DNA of 64,000 nucleotides, from NCBI RefSeq assembly GCF_036865545.1, contig NZ_CP142208.1, positions 2,976,001-3,040,000 on the forward strand, given 5' to 3'. The notes beneath the pieces were generated by a model. It did not search any database. It worked only from the letters and a program-made list of their open reading frames with translations, and had not been told where the DNA came from. Of the stretch, positions 44,177-53,643 are shown piece after piece; within the stretch, counting starts at the first letter, position 1; every line of letters starts with the position of its first letter. The translations under genes and the position numbers were made by a program. The DNA comes from Erwinia sp. E_sp_B01_1 (GTDB lineage Bacteria > Pseudomonadota > Gammaproteobacteria > Enterobacterales > Enterobacteriaceae).

Positions 44177-45948
44177 ATGAATTACACCAGACCTAAGGCT
44201 GACGCAGTTATTGTCGGCCTCGGATGGGCCGGTTCTCTGATGGCTGAAGAACTTACCCGTGCAGGACTTAATGTTGTCGTTATCGAACGCGGCGCATGGG
44301 AACAGACCCAAACCAACTTTTCGCCAGCCATTGCTGCAGATGAATTGCGCTATGGCGTCCGTCGGGAAATCCTGAAGCCGCCACGAATTGAAGCCCTCAC
44401 TTTCCGGAACTCATCCGATCAAAAAGCCCTGCCCGCGCGTGACCAGAATATTTTCATGATGGGCAACAGTGTTGGTGGCGCAGGCAAGCACTGGGCAGCC
44501 AACGCCTGGCGCTTCAATCCATCTGATTTTGAGATGGAAACCCGTCTGCGCGAGCGTTATCACAATATGAAACTGGCCGATGGTCTGATCGTTCAGGATT
44601 GGGGGGTCACCTATGATGAACTTGAGCCATTTTACGACCGCGTAGAAAAAATCGCCGGGATTTCCGGTAAAGCGGGCGTGATTAACGGCGTCAAACAGCA
44701 GGGGGAAATCCTTTTGAGGGCAACCGCACCAGCGAATACCCAACACCACCTTTGATCCGATCGCACTGGAATGATATCTACCACAAAGTCACTGAAAAAA
44801 TGGGCTACCACCCGTTTCCGATCCCTGGTGGAACAATCGGTGCCGCTTATACCAATCCATTAGGCGTTAATCTCGCACCCTGCACCTATTGTGGCTTTTG
44901 TGGGTTATATGGTTGCGGTAACTGGTCAAAGTCTTCACCTAATGCCTGCGTCATCCCTGCGCTCATGGATCGTAATAATCTTACAATGCTTACGGAATGT
45001 ACCGTATTACGGGTCAATAAAGCGGATGATGGTAAAACGGTCACCGGCGTGACCTTCCTGGATTCTGATGGCAATACCGGTTTCCAGCCCGCGGGCATCG
45101 TGTGTGTGTCAGCTTATCAACTGGACAATGTAAGACTGCTATTGTTATCAGAAATTGGTACAGCTTACGATCCTGCAACAGGTAAAGGCACGCTTGGTCG
45201 CGCTTATAATTATCAGACCATGATTAACGCATTCCTCTATTTTGAAAACGAACAGATGAATCCGTATATCTCTACCGGCGCGTTATCAACACAAATTGAT
45301 GATTATAATGGGGACAACTTCGATCACACCGGACTTGGTTTCCTGGGTGGGGCAGGCATTCAGGCACTGTCTGATCAGGGTACACCTCTGAGTCTGGCAG
45401 ATCGCGTACCGCCAGGCACCAAACTATGGGGTTCGAAATGGAAAAAAGCCTACCAGCAAAGTTATCAGAACTTTGGCAAAATTCAGGGACAGGGTACTTC
45501 ATACTCGCACCGTGATTCATATCTTTCACTGGATCCGAATTACAAAGATGCTAATGGACAGCCGCTGATGCGGATGACGTTTGATTACAATGAAAACGAT
45601 AAGCGTATGGCCAATTTTATTCGCGATCGTATGGAAGAGATTTGTAAAAATTCGGGTGCCAAATCCTGGGAAATTGTTTCTATTCCGGACAAACATAATT
45701 CGCCATATACCCCTTACGACAGCTCGCACACCATAGGTGGTGCGGTGATGGGTCTGGATCCCAAAACCTCAGTCCTTAACCGTTACCAGCAGCATTGGGA
45801 TGCACATAACCTGTTTGTACTTGGGGCCTCTTCGTTCCCTAATAATGCAGGCTATAACCCAACCATTACGTTAAGTGCGCTCACTTTATGGACGGCACAT
45901 GCCATCGTAAATGAATACCTGAAAAATCCGGGTTCACTGGTGGGGTAA
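44177..45948 (+). pseudogene. Gluconate 2-dehydrogenase FAD subunit, copy 1, one frameshift as read
   Basis: Two overlapping frames (44177-44755 and 44752-45948) make one GMC-type flavoprotein of about 590 residues. VIVGLGWAGSLMAEELTRAG is the FAD motif; NSVGGAGKHWAANAWRF and CTYCGFCGLYGCG follow; FVLGASSFPNNAGYNPT is near the end. The break is at five G near 44711; six G give the frame NPFEGNRTSEYPTPP, which aligns with copy 2 (NPFEGNRSHEYPLPP). The other operon genes are intact, so a base-calling error is plausible. It oxidises gluconate and passes electrons to the cytochrome subunit. Confidence 0.85.
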
Positions 45949-45958
45949 GGAGAAAAAA

Positions 45959-47272
45959 ATGGCGAATAAATTAAGACGTGGTGCGCTTGGCGTGGTGTAT
46001 ATCGCAGTGCTGGGTGCCCTCGGTTATACCGCACTGGTGAAATATGACGAACACAAAAGCTATCCACAGACCCTGAAGCCTGAAACGGGGGCGGCATTGC
46101 CTGAGCAGATCAAGCGAGGCGAGTATGTCGCCCGCCTATCAGACTGTACCGCTTGTCATACCGCACAGGGTGGCAAACCTTTCGCCGGCGGTTACCGGCT
46201 GGAAACACCCTTTGGTAGCATATTCTCATCGAACATTACCCCGGATAAAGAAACCGGTATAGGCAACTGGACGCAAGAGCAATTTGACCGTGCGGTGCGT
46301 CATGGTATTGGCTCGCATGGACATATGTATGCGGCAATGCCCTATAACGCTTATGCAAAACTTACCGATCAAGATCTGACCGACCTCTGGGCGTACGTCC
46401 GGACTATTCCCGCAGTGAAAAACAGCGTCGTTGAGAATCAATTACCTTTTCCGTTTAACCAGCGCTGGACGCTTGCTGGGTGGAATCTGCTCTTTTTCAA
46501 AGACCAGATATTTAAACCGACAACCAGCAACAGTGATGAGATTAATCGTGGCCAGTATCTGGTTGAGGGCCCCGGGCATTGTGCTTCGTGCCATACTGCC
46601 AAAAACTTTCTTGGTGGTGACAGTTCAGCCTATCTGCAGGGTGGTCAGTTAGAGGGATGGCACGCACCCGACCTCACGCAGAATCCGCACACAGGACTCG
46701 GTTCATGGAGTAAAGATGATGTGGTCACCTATCTGCGTACCGGAACCAACAGGATGGGGGCCGCGTCAGGGCCTATGTCAGAGGCAGTTGAAAACTCAAC
46801 GCAATACATGTCAGCTTCCGATCTTCAAGCAATAGCAAGCTATCTGCATACATTGCCCGCCTCCCCTGTAACAAAACCTTCGCCGGTGAGCGCCAGGGAC
46901 AATGCAATGATCGTCGGGAAGAAAGTCTTTGAATCTCAGTGTCAGGCTTGTCACGTTTCAGATGGATCGGGGATCCGTAATATGATCCCAACACTCGCGA
47001 ACAATCCGCAAATCAATGCGGACGATACCTCGAGTTTGCTGAACGTGGTGTTAAAAGGCAGCCAGGGACCATTTACCCATGCGAACCCTACTTCTGCAGG
47101 TATGCCTGATTTTGCCTGGAAGCTGTCAGACGATAACATCGCGGATGTGATGACCTATATCCGTAACAGTTGGGGGAATGCCGCACCGCCTGTCAGCGCA
47201 GATACGGTGACACAAGCGCGAAAAGAACTGAAGGCCAAACCCTGGATGGGAGAGGCCAGGGATAAGCAGTAA
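45959..47272 (+). CDS. Gluconate 2-dehydrogenase cytochrome c subunit, copy 1
   Basis: 437 residues with an N-terminal membrane helix (GVVYIAVLGALGYTALV) and three heme-binding CxxCH motifs: CTACH (63-67), CASCH (208-212) and CQACH (328-332). This is the triheme subunit that anchors the complex to the periplasmic face of the inner membrane and transfers electrons to ubiquinone. It starts 10 bp after the flavoprotein subunit. A strong hairpin follows the stop. Confidence 0.93.
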   Translation: MANKLRRGALGVVYIAVLGALGYTALVKYDEHKSYPQTLKPETGAALPEQIKRGEYVARLSDCTACHTAQGGKPFAGGYRLETPFGSIFSSNITPDKETGIGNWTQEQFDRAVRHGIGSHGHMYAAMPYNAYAKLTDQDLTDLWAYVRTIPAVKNSVVENQLPFPFNQRWTLAGWNLLFFKDQIFKPTTSNSDEINRGQYLVEGPGHCASCHTAKNFLGGDSSAYLQGGQLEGWHAPDLTQNPHTGLGSWSKDDVVTYLRTGTNRMGAASGPMSEAVENSTQYMSASDLQAIASYLHTLPASPVTKPSPVSARDNAMIVGKKVFESQCQACHVSDGSGIRNMIPTLANNPQINADDTSSLLNVVLKGSQGPFTHANPTSAGMPDFAWKLSDDNIADVMTYIRNSWGNAAPPVSADTVTQARKELKAKPWMGEARDKQ

Positions 47273-47282
47273 GCCTTAATCA

Positions 47283-47310
47283 ACAGATCGCCTGCAGGCG
47301 GGCGATCTGT
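47283..47310 (+). terminator. Terminator hairpin after GADH operon 1
   Basis: Ten-base perfect arms ACAGATCGCC/GGCGATCTGT, followed by TTGATC rather than a long T-tract. It ends the operon. Confidence 0.65.
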
Positions 47311-47379
47311 TTGATCAAACTGCCCTTTTAAGACTGTAATAGCGATATTTTTTTGTTAACACATTTGGCAGTTAAGTTA

Positions 47380-47492
47380 GATTGCCCATTCAGAGTTACA
47401 AATCAGCTTAAGCATAAATCAATGCCCGGTATTGTTTGTCTCAGGGCATTATTTATTAAATTTTAAAGCATGCACTCTACTGCACCCTTCTG
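47380..47492 (+). pseudogene. Remnant of the 3' end of a glutamine amidotransferase gene
   Basis: 47380-47395 equals 63372-63387 of the intact amidotransferase gene, and 47395-47492 equals 63506-63604 with only a few changes. The 119 bases in between are missing, so this is an internally deleted copy of that gene's end plus its terminator. No ORF survives. Confidence 0.8.
47395..47492. repeat. 98-bp direct repeat, copy A (partner at 63506-63604)
   Basis: Nearly identical to the last codons and terminator region of the amidotransferase gene 16 kb away, in the same orientation. About four positions differ, including one gap. Both contain the AATGCCC/GGGCATT hairpin. Confidence 0.88.
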
Positions 47493-47510
47493 AGCGATTA
47501 TGTAAATATC

Positions 47511-48038
47511 TTACTGAGAGGTAGGGATCCATCTTTTCTGAGTAGCCTCACTATCGCAGGTAACGCCGGAAGGAAGTGTTATCAACTCAATCAATACGCC
47601 AAAAGGAGTCATACAAAACCAGGTCTTATTGCCCTTTCCTTCTTCCTGAGCAAAGCAGTCGGATGGCCCTTCAAACATTCGGGCCCCATTAGCCCTCATT
47701 GTCTTGCCCGCCTCATAAATATCGTCAACATATACTGAAAAATGGTTAACACCCTGAGTGCAGATATTGCCTTTAGCGTGCTTCACTGGAGGAGCGATCT
47801 CAAACAACTCAACATTGCAGCCATTACCCAGACGCATCATCACCAGCCCGGTCACGTTCATTGAAGCAGGAAATCCATTCAGGGGATGCATACTTTCACC
47901 CCCTATCTCCTTGTCCTGCCGGTCAGGCGGCACAATATGATAGAGCGTGGTGGCGCCCAGGGCATTAATAAAAAACTGCTCGGCTGTCGGGAGATCGGAA
48001 ACAGTAATGCCAATGTGTTCGATGCCGTGTGCGTTCAT
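47511..48038 (-). CDS. VOC family protein
   Basis: 175 residues, two beta-alpha-beta modules of the VOC fold. IEHIGITVSDLPTAEQFFIN at the start, NVELFEIAPP mid-protein, QGVNHFSVYVDDIYEAGKTM, and FGVLIELITLPSG near the end. His and Glu metal ligands are present in both halves. Function is unknown (lyase, epimerase or dioxygenase). It is transcribed away from the IolE-like operon at 48230, with 191 bp between. Confidence 0.85.
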   Translation of the reverse strand: MNAHGIEHIGITVSDLPTAEQFFINALGATTLYHIVPPDRQDKEIGGESMHPLNGFPASMNVTGLVMMRLGNGCNVELFEIAPPVKHAKGNICTQGVNHFSVYVDDIYEAGKTMRANGARMFEGPSDCFAQEEGKGNKTWFCMTPFGVLIELITLPSGVTCDSEATQKRWIPTSQ

Positions 48039-48229
48039 TTTTCCTCCAGAAACAATCAGATATCTTTAACATGAGCCTGGCACAACCTGAACGGTTTTCA
48101 CCTGTTTTATCCCTCTCATTCATGGATGCCCCCCAAACATCTTGATGGAATTCCATCATTTAAGCGGTAACAGCTCCCTCAAAGCGCTGGATATAGTGTC
48201 AATATCCTGACCTGTATGGAGCCATGCCG

Positions 48230-49147
48230 ATGAATTCAACTCTTCAGTTAGGGGTCAGCCCCCTGAGCTGGACCAACGATGTTTTGCACGATTTGGGTGA
48301 TAATATTCCGCTGAAAACCTGCCTGCAGCAGGCCGCAGCTGCCGGTTATCAGGGCATTGAGCTGGGAAGAAAGTTTCCCCGCAATCCTGAAACTCTGGCG
48401 CCCTTGCTGCAGGCGGTAAGCCTGCAACTCGCTTCAGGTTGGCACAGCGGTTTTCTGGCTGAACGATCGCTTGAGGAGGAAGTCGAGGCAGTGGCACCCC
48501 ATGCCGCACTGTTAAAAGCGCTGGGTGCCGGCGTGTTGGTATACGGCGAATGCGGCAACCTGCCGGGGGACGCCCCCCTTGACCAGCCCCTGTCCCTTTC
48601 GCCTGCTCTAAACAGCATTGATGTTGCAGACTATGCCAACAAAGTCAGTGCTTTTGCCGACGTTTTAAAGCGCGATTACGGCCTGAGGCTGGCCTATCAC
48701 CACCACCTGATGATGCTGGTTGAACGCCCCGAAGAGCTGGAGGCGTTTCTTACCCTGACCAGTAACAGCGTCGGGCTGGTGCTGGATTCTGGCCACGCCT
48801 TTGCCGCTGGCGTGGATTTGGCGCAAACGGTGAAAAAATTTGGCCACCGCATTGTGCATATTCATCTCAAGGATGTGCGTCCTGATGTGCTTCAACGGGT
48901 ACAGGAACACGATCTCAGCTTCAATGACGCCGTACGGGAAGGGCTCTTTACCGTGCCCGGTGAAGGTTGCATTAACTACTCCCCTTTAATTGAGTTTGTC
49001 ACCACCTCCGACTGGCGGGGCTGGCTGATCGTGGAAGCCGAACAGGATCCACAGAAGGAAGAACCGTTCGCCGCCGTGTCACGTGCGGCCCGCTGGGCAC
49101 GCAATACCTTCCCGTTAGCCGTCAGGCCAGAGGTAACCCTGTCATGA
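48230..49147 (+). CDS. IolE-like sugar isomerase/dehydratase (TIM barrel)
   Basis: 305 residues, AP-endonuclease-2-like TIM barrel. The N-terminal LGVSPLSWTNDVLHDLGDNI, then GYQGIELGRKFP, LRLAYHHHLMMLV, VGLVLDSGHAFAAGVDLA, and IVHIHLKDVRPDVL resemble myo-inosose-2 dehydratase (IolE). Metal-binding Glu, Asp and His positions look intact. The ATG at 48230 has GGAG at normal spacing, unlike the ATG at 48224. Its stop overlaps the next gene by 4 bp, so the two are coupled. A related sugar isomerase role is possible. Confidence 0.82.
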   Translation: MNSTLQLGVSPLSWTNDVLHDLGDNIPLKTCLQQAAAAGYQGIELGRKFPRNPETLAPLLQAVSLQLASGWHSGFLAERSLEEEVEAVAPHAALLKALGAGVLVYGECGNLPGDAPLDQPLSLSPALNSIDVADYANKVSAFADVLKRDYGLRLAYHHHLMMLVERPEELEAFLTLTSNSVGLVLDSGHAFAAGVDLAQTVKKFGHRIVHIHLKDVRPDVLQRVQEHDLSFNDAVREGLFTVPGEGCINYSPLIEFVTTSDWRGWLIVEAEQDPQKEEPFAAVSRAARWARNTFPLAVRPEVTLS

Positions 49148-50319
49148 AAGAGATGCTGAATATTGGCCTGATAGGGTCCGGTTTTATGGGCCAGGCACAT
49201 GCAGATGCTTATCGCCGGGCGGCGATGATCTACCCTAACCTGCCTAAACGCCCACATCTGTATGCGCTGGCCGATCAGAATCAAATGCTGGCCGGGGAAA
49301 ACGCCCGCCGCTTTGGCGCAGAAAAAGCTTACGGTGACTGGCGCGATTTAGTAAAGGATCCCGCTGTGGATGTGGTGGATATTACCTCCCCTAATCATCT
49401 GCATTATGAAATGGCGCTGGCGGCTATTGCTGCAGGCAAGCATGTCTATTGTGAAAAACCCCTGGCCGTCACCACAGAGCAGGCACTGGCAATGACTCTG
49501 GCTGCTGAACAGGCGGGGGTAAAAACGATGGTGGCTTTTAACAACATCAAAACGCCCGCCGCGCTACTGGCCAAACAGATTATCGGGCGGGGTGATATCG
49601 GTACGCCAGTCCGTTTTCGCGGCACTTTCGACCAGGGATTTTATAACGATCCCGAACTGCCGTGGTCATGGCGCTGTTCAAAACAGCTGGGTGGCAGCGG
49701 TTCACTGGGCGATTTAGGAGCACATACGCTTTCAGTGGCGCAATTTCTTATGGGCGGGGTCAGTGAAGTCACCGCCAGTGCGCAGACCTTTCTGCGGCAG
49801 CGTCCCGTTCCTCAGGTGGATGCGGGTTATGCCAGCCGCGCAGGTGAACACGCGGAATGGCGTGAGGTAGAGAATGACGATCAGGTTCAGTGTCTGGTGA
49901 GTTTTACCAGCGGCGCTTCCGGCGTGATTGAAGCTTCGCGTATTGCTGCGGGCCGCATATTTGGTGTGTTCTGGGAGGTGTCCGGTACCGAAGGAACCCT
50001 TTATATGGATGGTGAACGTTTTAACGAACTTCAGGTTTACCGTTTCAATGATGACAAGCACGATCGTGGCTTCAAAACCTTATACGCGGGCAGCCAGATC
50101 CCTGCCTACTCGGGCTTTTTCGGCTTTGATTTTGGCGGCGGCGGTCTGGGCTATTTCGATGTGAAAGTTATAGAAGTGCACGATCTGGTACAGGGCATTT
50201 GCAGCGATAGCGGTTGTTATCCTGATTTTGCCTTCGGCCTGCAAAACCAGCAAATCCTCACTGCCATTGAAGAGTCAATGGCGTCACATCAGTGGGTCAG
50301 CGTAACGGAACGCCGCTGA
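49144..50319 (+). CDS. Gfo/Idh/MocA family oxidoreductase (first of three)
   Basis: 391 residues. The N-terminal Rossmann fold is LNIGLIGSGFMGQAHADAYR. The EKP motif (GKHVYCEKPLAVTT) and the C-terminal domain with GSGSLGDLGAHTLSVAQFLM are standard. Such enzymes oxidise sugars or inositols using NAD(P). It overlaps the IolE-like gene and is followed by a second relative, forming a cyclitol or sugar catabolism operon. Confidence 0.9.
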   Translation: MKEMLNIGLIGSGFMGQAHADAYRRAAMIYPNLPKRPHLYALADQNQMLAGENARRFGAEKAYGDWRDLVKDPAVDVVDITSPNHLHYEMALAAIAAGKHVYCEKPLAVTTEQALAMTLAAEQAGVKTMVAFNNIKTPAALLAKQIIGRGDIGTPVRFRGTFDQGFYNDPELPWSWRCSKQLGGSGSLGDLGAHTLSVAQFLMGGVSEVTASAQTFLRQRPVPQVDAGYASRAGEHAEWREVENDDQVQCLVSFTSGASGVIEASRIAAGRIFGVFWEVSGTEGTLYMDGERFNELQVYRFNDDKHDRGFKTLYAGSQIPAYSGFFGFDFGGGGLGYFDVKVIEVHDLVQGICSDSGCYPDFAFGLQNQQILTAIEESMASHQWVSVTERR

Positions 50320-50357
50320 ATTGCTGTCATGACAACATTTACCCATAAGGAGTCCCT

Positions 50358-51389
50358 ATGTTTCCCTCATCTCTGCCAGTCCCCCGCCTGCCTGCCGCGC
50401 AGTCAGTTCCTGTTTTGCGCTGGGGCATTATTGGTCCCGGCTGGATCGCCGCGCATTTTGCCAGGGCGTTAAAAGAGCATACCAGTCAGAAACTGGTGGC
50501 GGTAACAGCACGTAACGCGGATAAAGCCCGGGCGTTCGCCGAAGAATGGGCGATCCCAGCCGCCTTTACTGACGTCAACGAGATGCTGGCGATGAAAGAT
50601 TTGGATGCCGTCTATATCGCCACACCTCACAATCATCATTACCCGGATGGCCTGCGGGTGTTAAAAGCTGGTAAGCATGTGCTGATTGAAAAACCCCTGG
50701 CACTGAATGCATCAGAAGGTGCTGACTTACAGGCGGAGGCACAACGTCAGGGCGTGCTTTGTATGGAAGCGATGTGGTGCGACTATACCCCTAAATATGA
50801 CGTTCTGCGCCAGCTTCTGGAAGAGGGTGTACTTGGCGATCTTCATACACTTATCGCCGATCATGGCGAATTTTTCACTCCTGACCACCGGATTTTCAAT
50901 GCCGATCTTGCCGGTGGCCCCATGCTGGATTTAGGCAGCTATCTGGTCTCACTGAGCGTAATGGTCGCAGGTGCCCCTTCACGCATCCAGTCAAGCGGTC
51001 AGGCAGCAGAAAGTGGCGTAAACGGCCAGGCTTCAATGCTGTTTGAGCATGCTAACGGCATGCATTCGGTTCTCAATACCACCTTATTCAGCAATACGCC
51101 GGGTAAAGCCATCATAGCCGGTCGGGATGCCAGCCTTGTGCTGGATGGGCAATTCTACGCACCCGGCGGATTTGTTCTGACCTCAAGCCAGGGCAACAAA
51201 TCACTCCGCTGGGAAGAGCCGTTGAACCGCTACAATCAGCTGTTCCATGAAGTGCAGCATTTTGCCTGGTGTGTCGGCCAGGGACTGCAGCAATCGCCGG
51301 TGCGCCCTCTTGCCACGTCGTTGATGACCTTAGCGGCCATGGATACCGTGCGGGGCCAGTTGGGCATTGTGTTTAACGAAGAACGGTAA
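50358..51389 (+). CDS. Gfo/Idh/MocA family oxidoreductase (second)
   Basis: 343 residues. LRWGIIGPGWIAAHFARALK (Rossmann), GKHVLIEKPLALNASEGADL (EKP motif), MLDLGSYLVSLSVMVAGAPS. It is closest in pattern to the dihydrodiol-dehydrogenase-like branch. It is 38 bp after the previous gene with AAGGAG at the start, so it is in the same operon. The substrate is unknown. Confidence 0.9.
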   Translation: MFPSSLPVPRLPAAQSVPVLRWGIIGPGWIAAHFARALKEHTSQKLVAVTARNADKARAFAEEWAIPAAFTDVNEMLAMKDLDAVYIATPHNHHYPDGLRVLKAGKHVLIEKPLALNASEGADLQAEAQRQGVLCMEAMWCDYTPKYDVLRQLLEEGVLGDLHTLIADHGEFFTPDHRIFNADLAGGPMLDLGSYLVSLSVMVAGAPSRIQSSGQAAESGVNGQASMLFEHANGMHSVLNTTLFSNTPGKAIIAGRDASLVLDGQFYAPGGFVLTSSQGNKSLRWEEPLNRYNQLFHEVQHFAWCVGQGLQQSPVRPLATSLMTLAAMDTVRGQLGIVFNEER

Positions 51390-51486
51390 AGTGAATGCAC
51401 AGGTCAGCCCCCATCCGGGAATGGCCTGTGCTACTCCTGGGTTTAGCCTTGAAAAGCGAAGGTAAAGAGAGCGGGCGCCTGAGGCA

Positions 51487-52497
51487 TTACTTCATCAGGC
51501 CAACAGCACAGAAAGTTCTGGTTTGCAGTGATTTTACCGCTGCCTCCGCTATGGCCTGCGCCTGAATGCCGTCCAGCAGGCCCGGCAAATCGGCTACCTG
51601 CTCACCCCTCAGATAACGGACAAAAGCATCCAGATGGTGATAGTAAGTCGCCTGCACACGGCTGAACCAGTCAGGATAAAGCCCCGGTTTTGCGAGAGTG
51701 CCTCCCTGATAAAGCGTTATCCCCTGCGGGCTCTGTGGGCCGGACTCCACCAGCCCCTTTTCGCCCATCACGCTAATTCTTTCGTCATAGCCATAACCGG
51801 TACGCCGCGTATTATCCAGCTGTGCCAACCCTCCCTGTTGTAGCTGCATGATCAACACCGAGGTGTCCACGTCCCCGAATTCACTGATGGCGGGCAGTGC
51901 CAGCGCCGCTCCCATAGCGCCCACGGATGTCACCTCGTCGCCGGTCAGCCAGCGCAGCAAATCGAAAAAGTGAATTGCCTGGTCACGCATCTGCCCGCCC
52001 GAGGATTGCAGATAGCCGATCGGCGGCATTTCTGAAGCACGGCACACCATCTGGATGAGCTCCGGACGGCCCACGGTTCCCTGCAGGATCTGCTGTTTAA
52101 GCTGTTGATGACTGCTGTCAAAACGACGATTGAAACCCACGGTGATGCGGGCATTCAGTGGCAGCACGTTCTCAACCACGCTGTTTGCCCGCTCAAGAGA
52201 TAAATCGATCGGTTTCTCGCAGTAAACGGCCTTCCCTGCCCTCGCTGCGGATTCCAGTAGCCCGGCATGTGAAGGGGTGGCGCTGGCAATCAACACCGCC
52301 TCTATATTGTCGCTGTTGATAACATCACTGACGTCACCCACCTGGCAGTGAAAGCGATCTGCCAGCGTTTTAGCACGGGCGCTCTCCGTATCAGCCACCA
52401 TTGCCAGCTCAACGCCGGGGTGTGCCGCCAGGTTAGCAGCGTGGACCTGGCCGATAAATCCACAGCCAATCAGGGCAAAACGTTTTTTATCTGTCAT
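51487..52497 (-). CDS. Gfo/Idh/MocA oxidoreductase, inositol 2-dehydrogenase-like
   Basis: 336 residues. ALIGCGFIGQVHAANLAAHP, then AGKAVYCEKPIDLSLERANS, the VGFNRRFDSSHQQL motif, and GGQMRDQAIHFFDLLRWLTG match inositol 2-dehydrogenase (IolG) and relatives. Lys and the active-site D-x3-H (DQAIHF) are present. It converges with the upstream operon and is divergent from the LacI gene at 52611. The ATG at 52497 with AGGAATT is preferred. Confidence 0.88.
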   Translation of the reverse strand: MTDKKRFALIGCGFIGQVHAANLAAHPGVELAMVADTESARAKTLADRFHCQVGDVSDVINSDNIEAVLIASATPSHAGLLESAARAGKAVYCEKPIDLSLERANSVVENVLPLNARITVGFNRRFDSSHQQLKQQILQGTVGRPELIQMVCRASEMPPIGYLQSSGGQMRDQAIHFFDLLRWLTGDEVTSVGAMGAALALPAISEFGDVDTSVLIMQLQQGGLAQLDNTRRTGYGYDERISVMGEKGLVESGPQSPQGITLYQGGTLAKPGLYPDWFSRVQATYYHHLDAFVRYLRGEQVADLPGLLDGIQAQAIAEAAVKSLQTRTFCAVGLMK

Positions 52498-52610
52498 GGT
52501 GAATTCCTGTCTGCAGGTCAAAGTTCAGCGATAAAGTCGTTGCCAAAATAGCCTGCTCGCTTAGGCTGAGGAACGCGTGTTTTGATGGATTTCCCTCAAC
52601 AGGAGTGGCA

Positions 52611-53630
52611 GTGAAAAACATGACTCTGGAGAGGCTGGCTGAAAAGGCTGGCGTGGGCGTCGCCACGGTGGATCGTGTGCTCAACGAGCGCGGCGGTGTC
52701 TCACCCCGCACCATGCAGAAAGTGTTGCAGGCGGCGCGCGAGGCTGGGTTGAACCGCATTCTGCCGGAAGAACACCGTCAGGCCTGGCAGGTGGAGGTGC
52801 TGCTGAGCGGTAACGACTCCTTTTTCTTCAAACAGCTCGCCAATGATTTTGCGGCGGTAGCCACGGCGCTGGGTTATCGACGCCTTGTCCTGCACCGGAC
52901 TTTTGTCCCTGAATCCCGTCCAGACAAGCTTGCGGCACTGATCGTTGAACGCAGTAAAAAGCGCGACGGGCTGATTGTTTTTGCCTATGAACATCCGGCG
53001 ATCTACGAGGCTTTGCAGCTTTGTAAACAGCGCGAGGTGCCGGTGATCACTCTGGTAACTGATTTGCAGGGAGCCGACAGGTTATGTCACGTAGGCATCA
53101 ACCAGTTACAGGCAGGAAGGACTGCCGGGCTGATGATGGGCAGTATGGTGAAACAGGAAGGCGAGGTGATCGTGGTTAGCGGGCGGTTTGAATACCGTGC
53201 GCATCAGCAGCGTGTACAGGGTTTTCGCGATGTGCTGGAACAGCGCTTTCCGGCGATAAGGCTGCGCGAGGTGCTGGCAGGTCAGGAGAGCCGGATCACC
53301 ATCAGCAAGCTGCTGGAAAAACAGTTAATACAGTCCGGACAAGTCGTTGGTTTATATAATACCGGGCTGGGTAATACCGAAATCAGTCAGGCACTGGCAC
53401 GCCACCGTCTGACCGACTCCTGCACGTTGATCACCCATGAACTTTACGCAACGACCAGAGCCCTGTTTGCCCGTAAAGTGCTGGCACTGACGCTGGATCA
53501 AAATACCGGGCGTCATGCACAGCTTGCAGTTGATATTCTGCTGCGGTATCTGGAAGCCGGTGAAGAGCCGGACGACCTGGATACAGGTAAGGTGACTTTT
53601 ATGCTCTATACACAGGAAAATTATGAATGA
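52611..53630 (+). CDS. LacI family regulator (paralogue A)
   Basis: 339 residues. The HTH is MTLERLAEKAGVGVATVDRV followed by LNERGGVSPRTM. The binding domain (FVPESRPDKLAALIVERSKK, RDGLIVFAYEHPAIYEALQL, LYNTGLGNTEISQALARHRL) is of the sugar-binding type. The GTG at 52611 fits the AGGAG site and the start of its paralogue. It is divergent from the inositol-dehydrogenase-like gene and probably controls this block. It is convergent with, and clearly homologous to, the LacI gene at 53644. Confidence 0.88.
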   Translation: MKNMTLERLAEKAGVGVATVDRVLNERGGVSPRTMQKVLQAAREAGLNRILPEEHRQAWQVEVLLSGNDSFFFKQLANDFAAVATALGYRRLVLHRTFVPESRPDKLAALIVERSKKRDGLIVFAYEHPAIYEALQLCKQREVPVITLVTDLQGADRLCHVGINQLQAGRTAGLMMGSMVKQEGEVIVVSGRFEYRAHQQRVQGFRDVLEQRFPAIRLREVLAGQESRITISKLLEKQLIQSGQVVGLYNTGLGNTEISQALARHRLTDSCTLITHELYATTRALFARKVLALTLDQNTGRHAQLAVDILLRYLEAGEEPDDLDTGKVTFMLYTQENYE

Positions 53631-53643
53631 GGATTAAAGCCGG

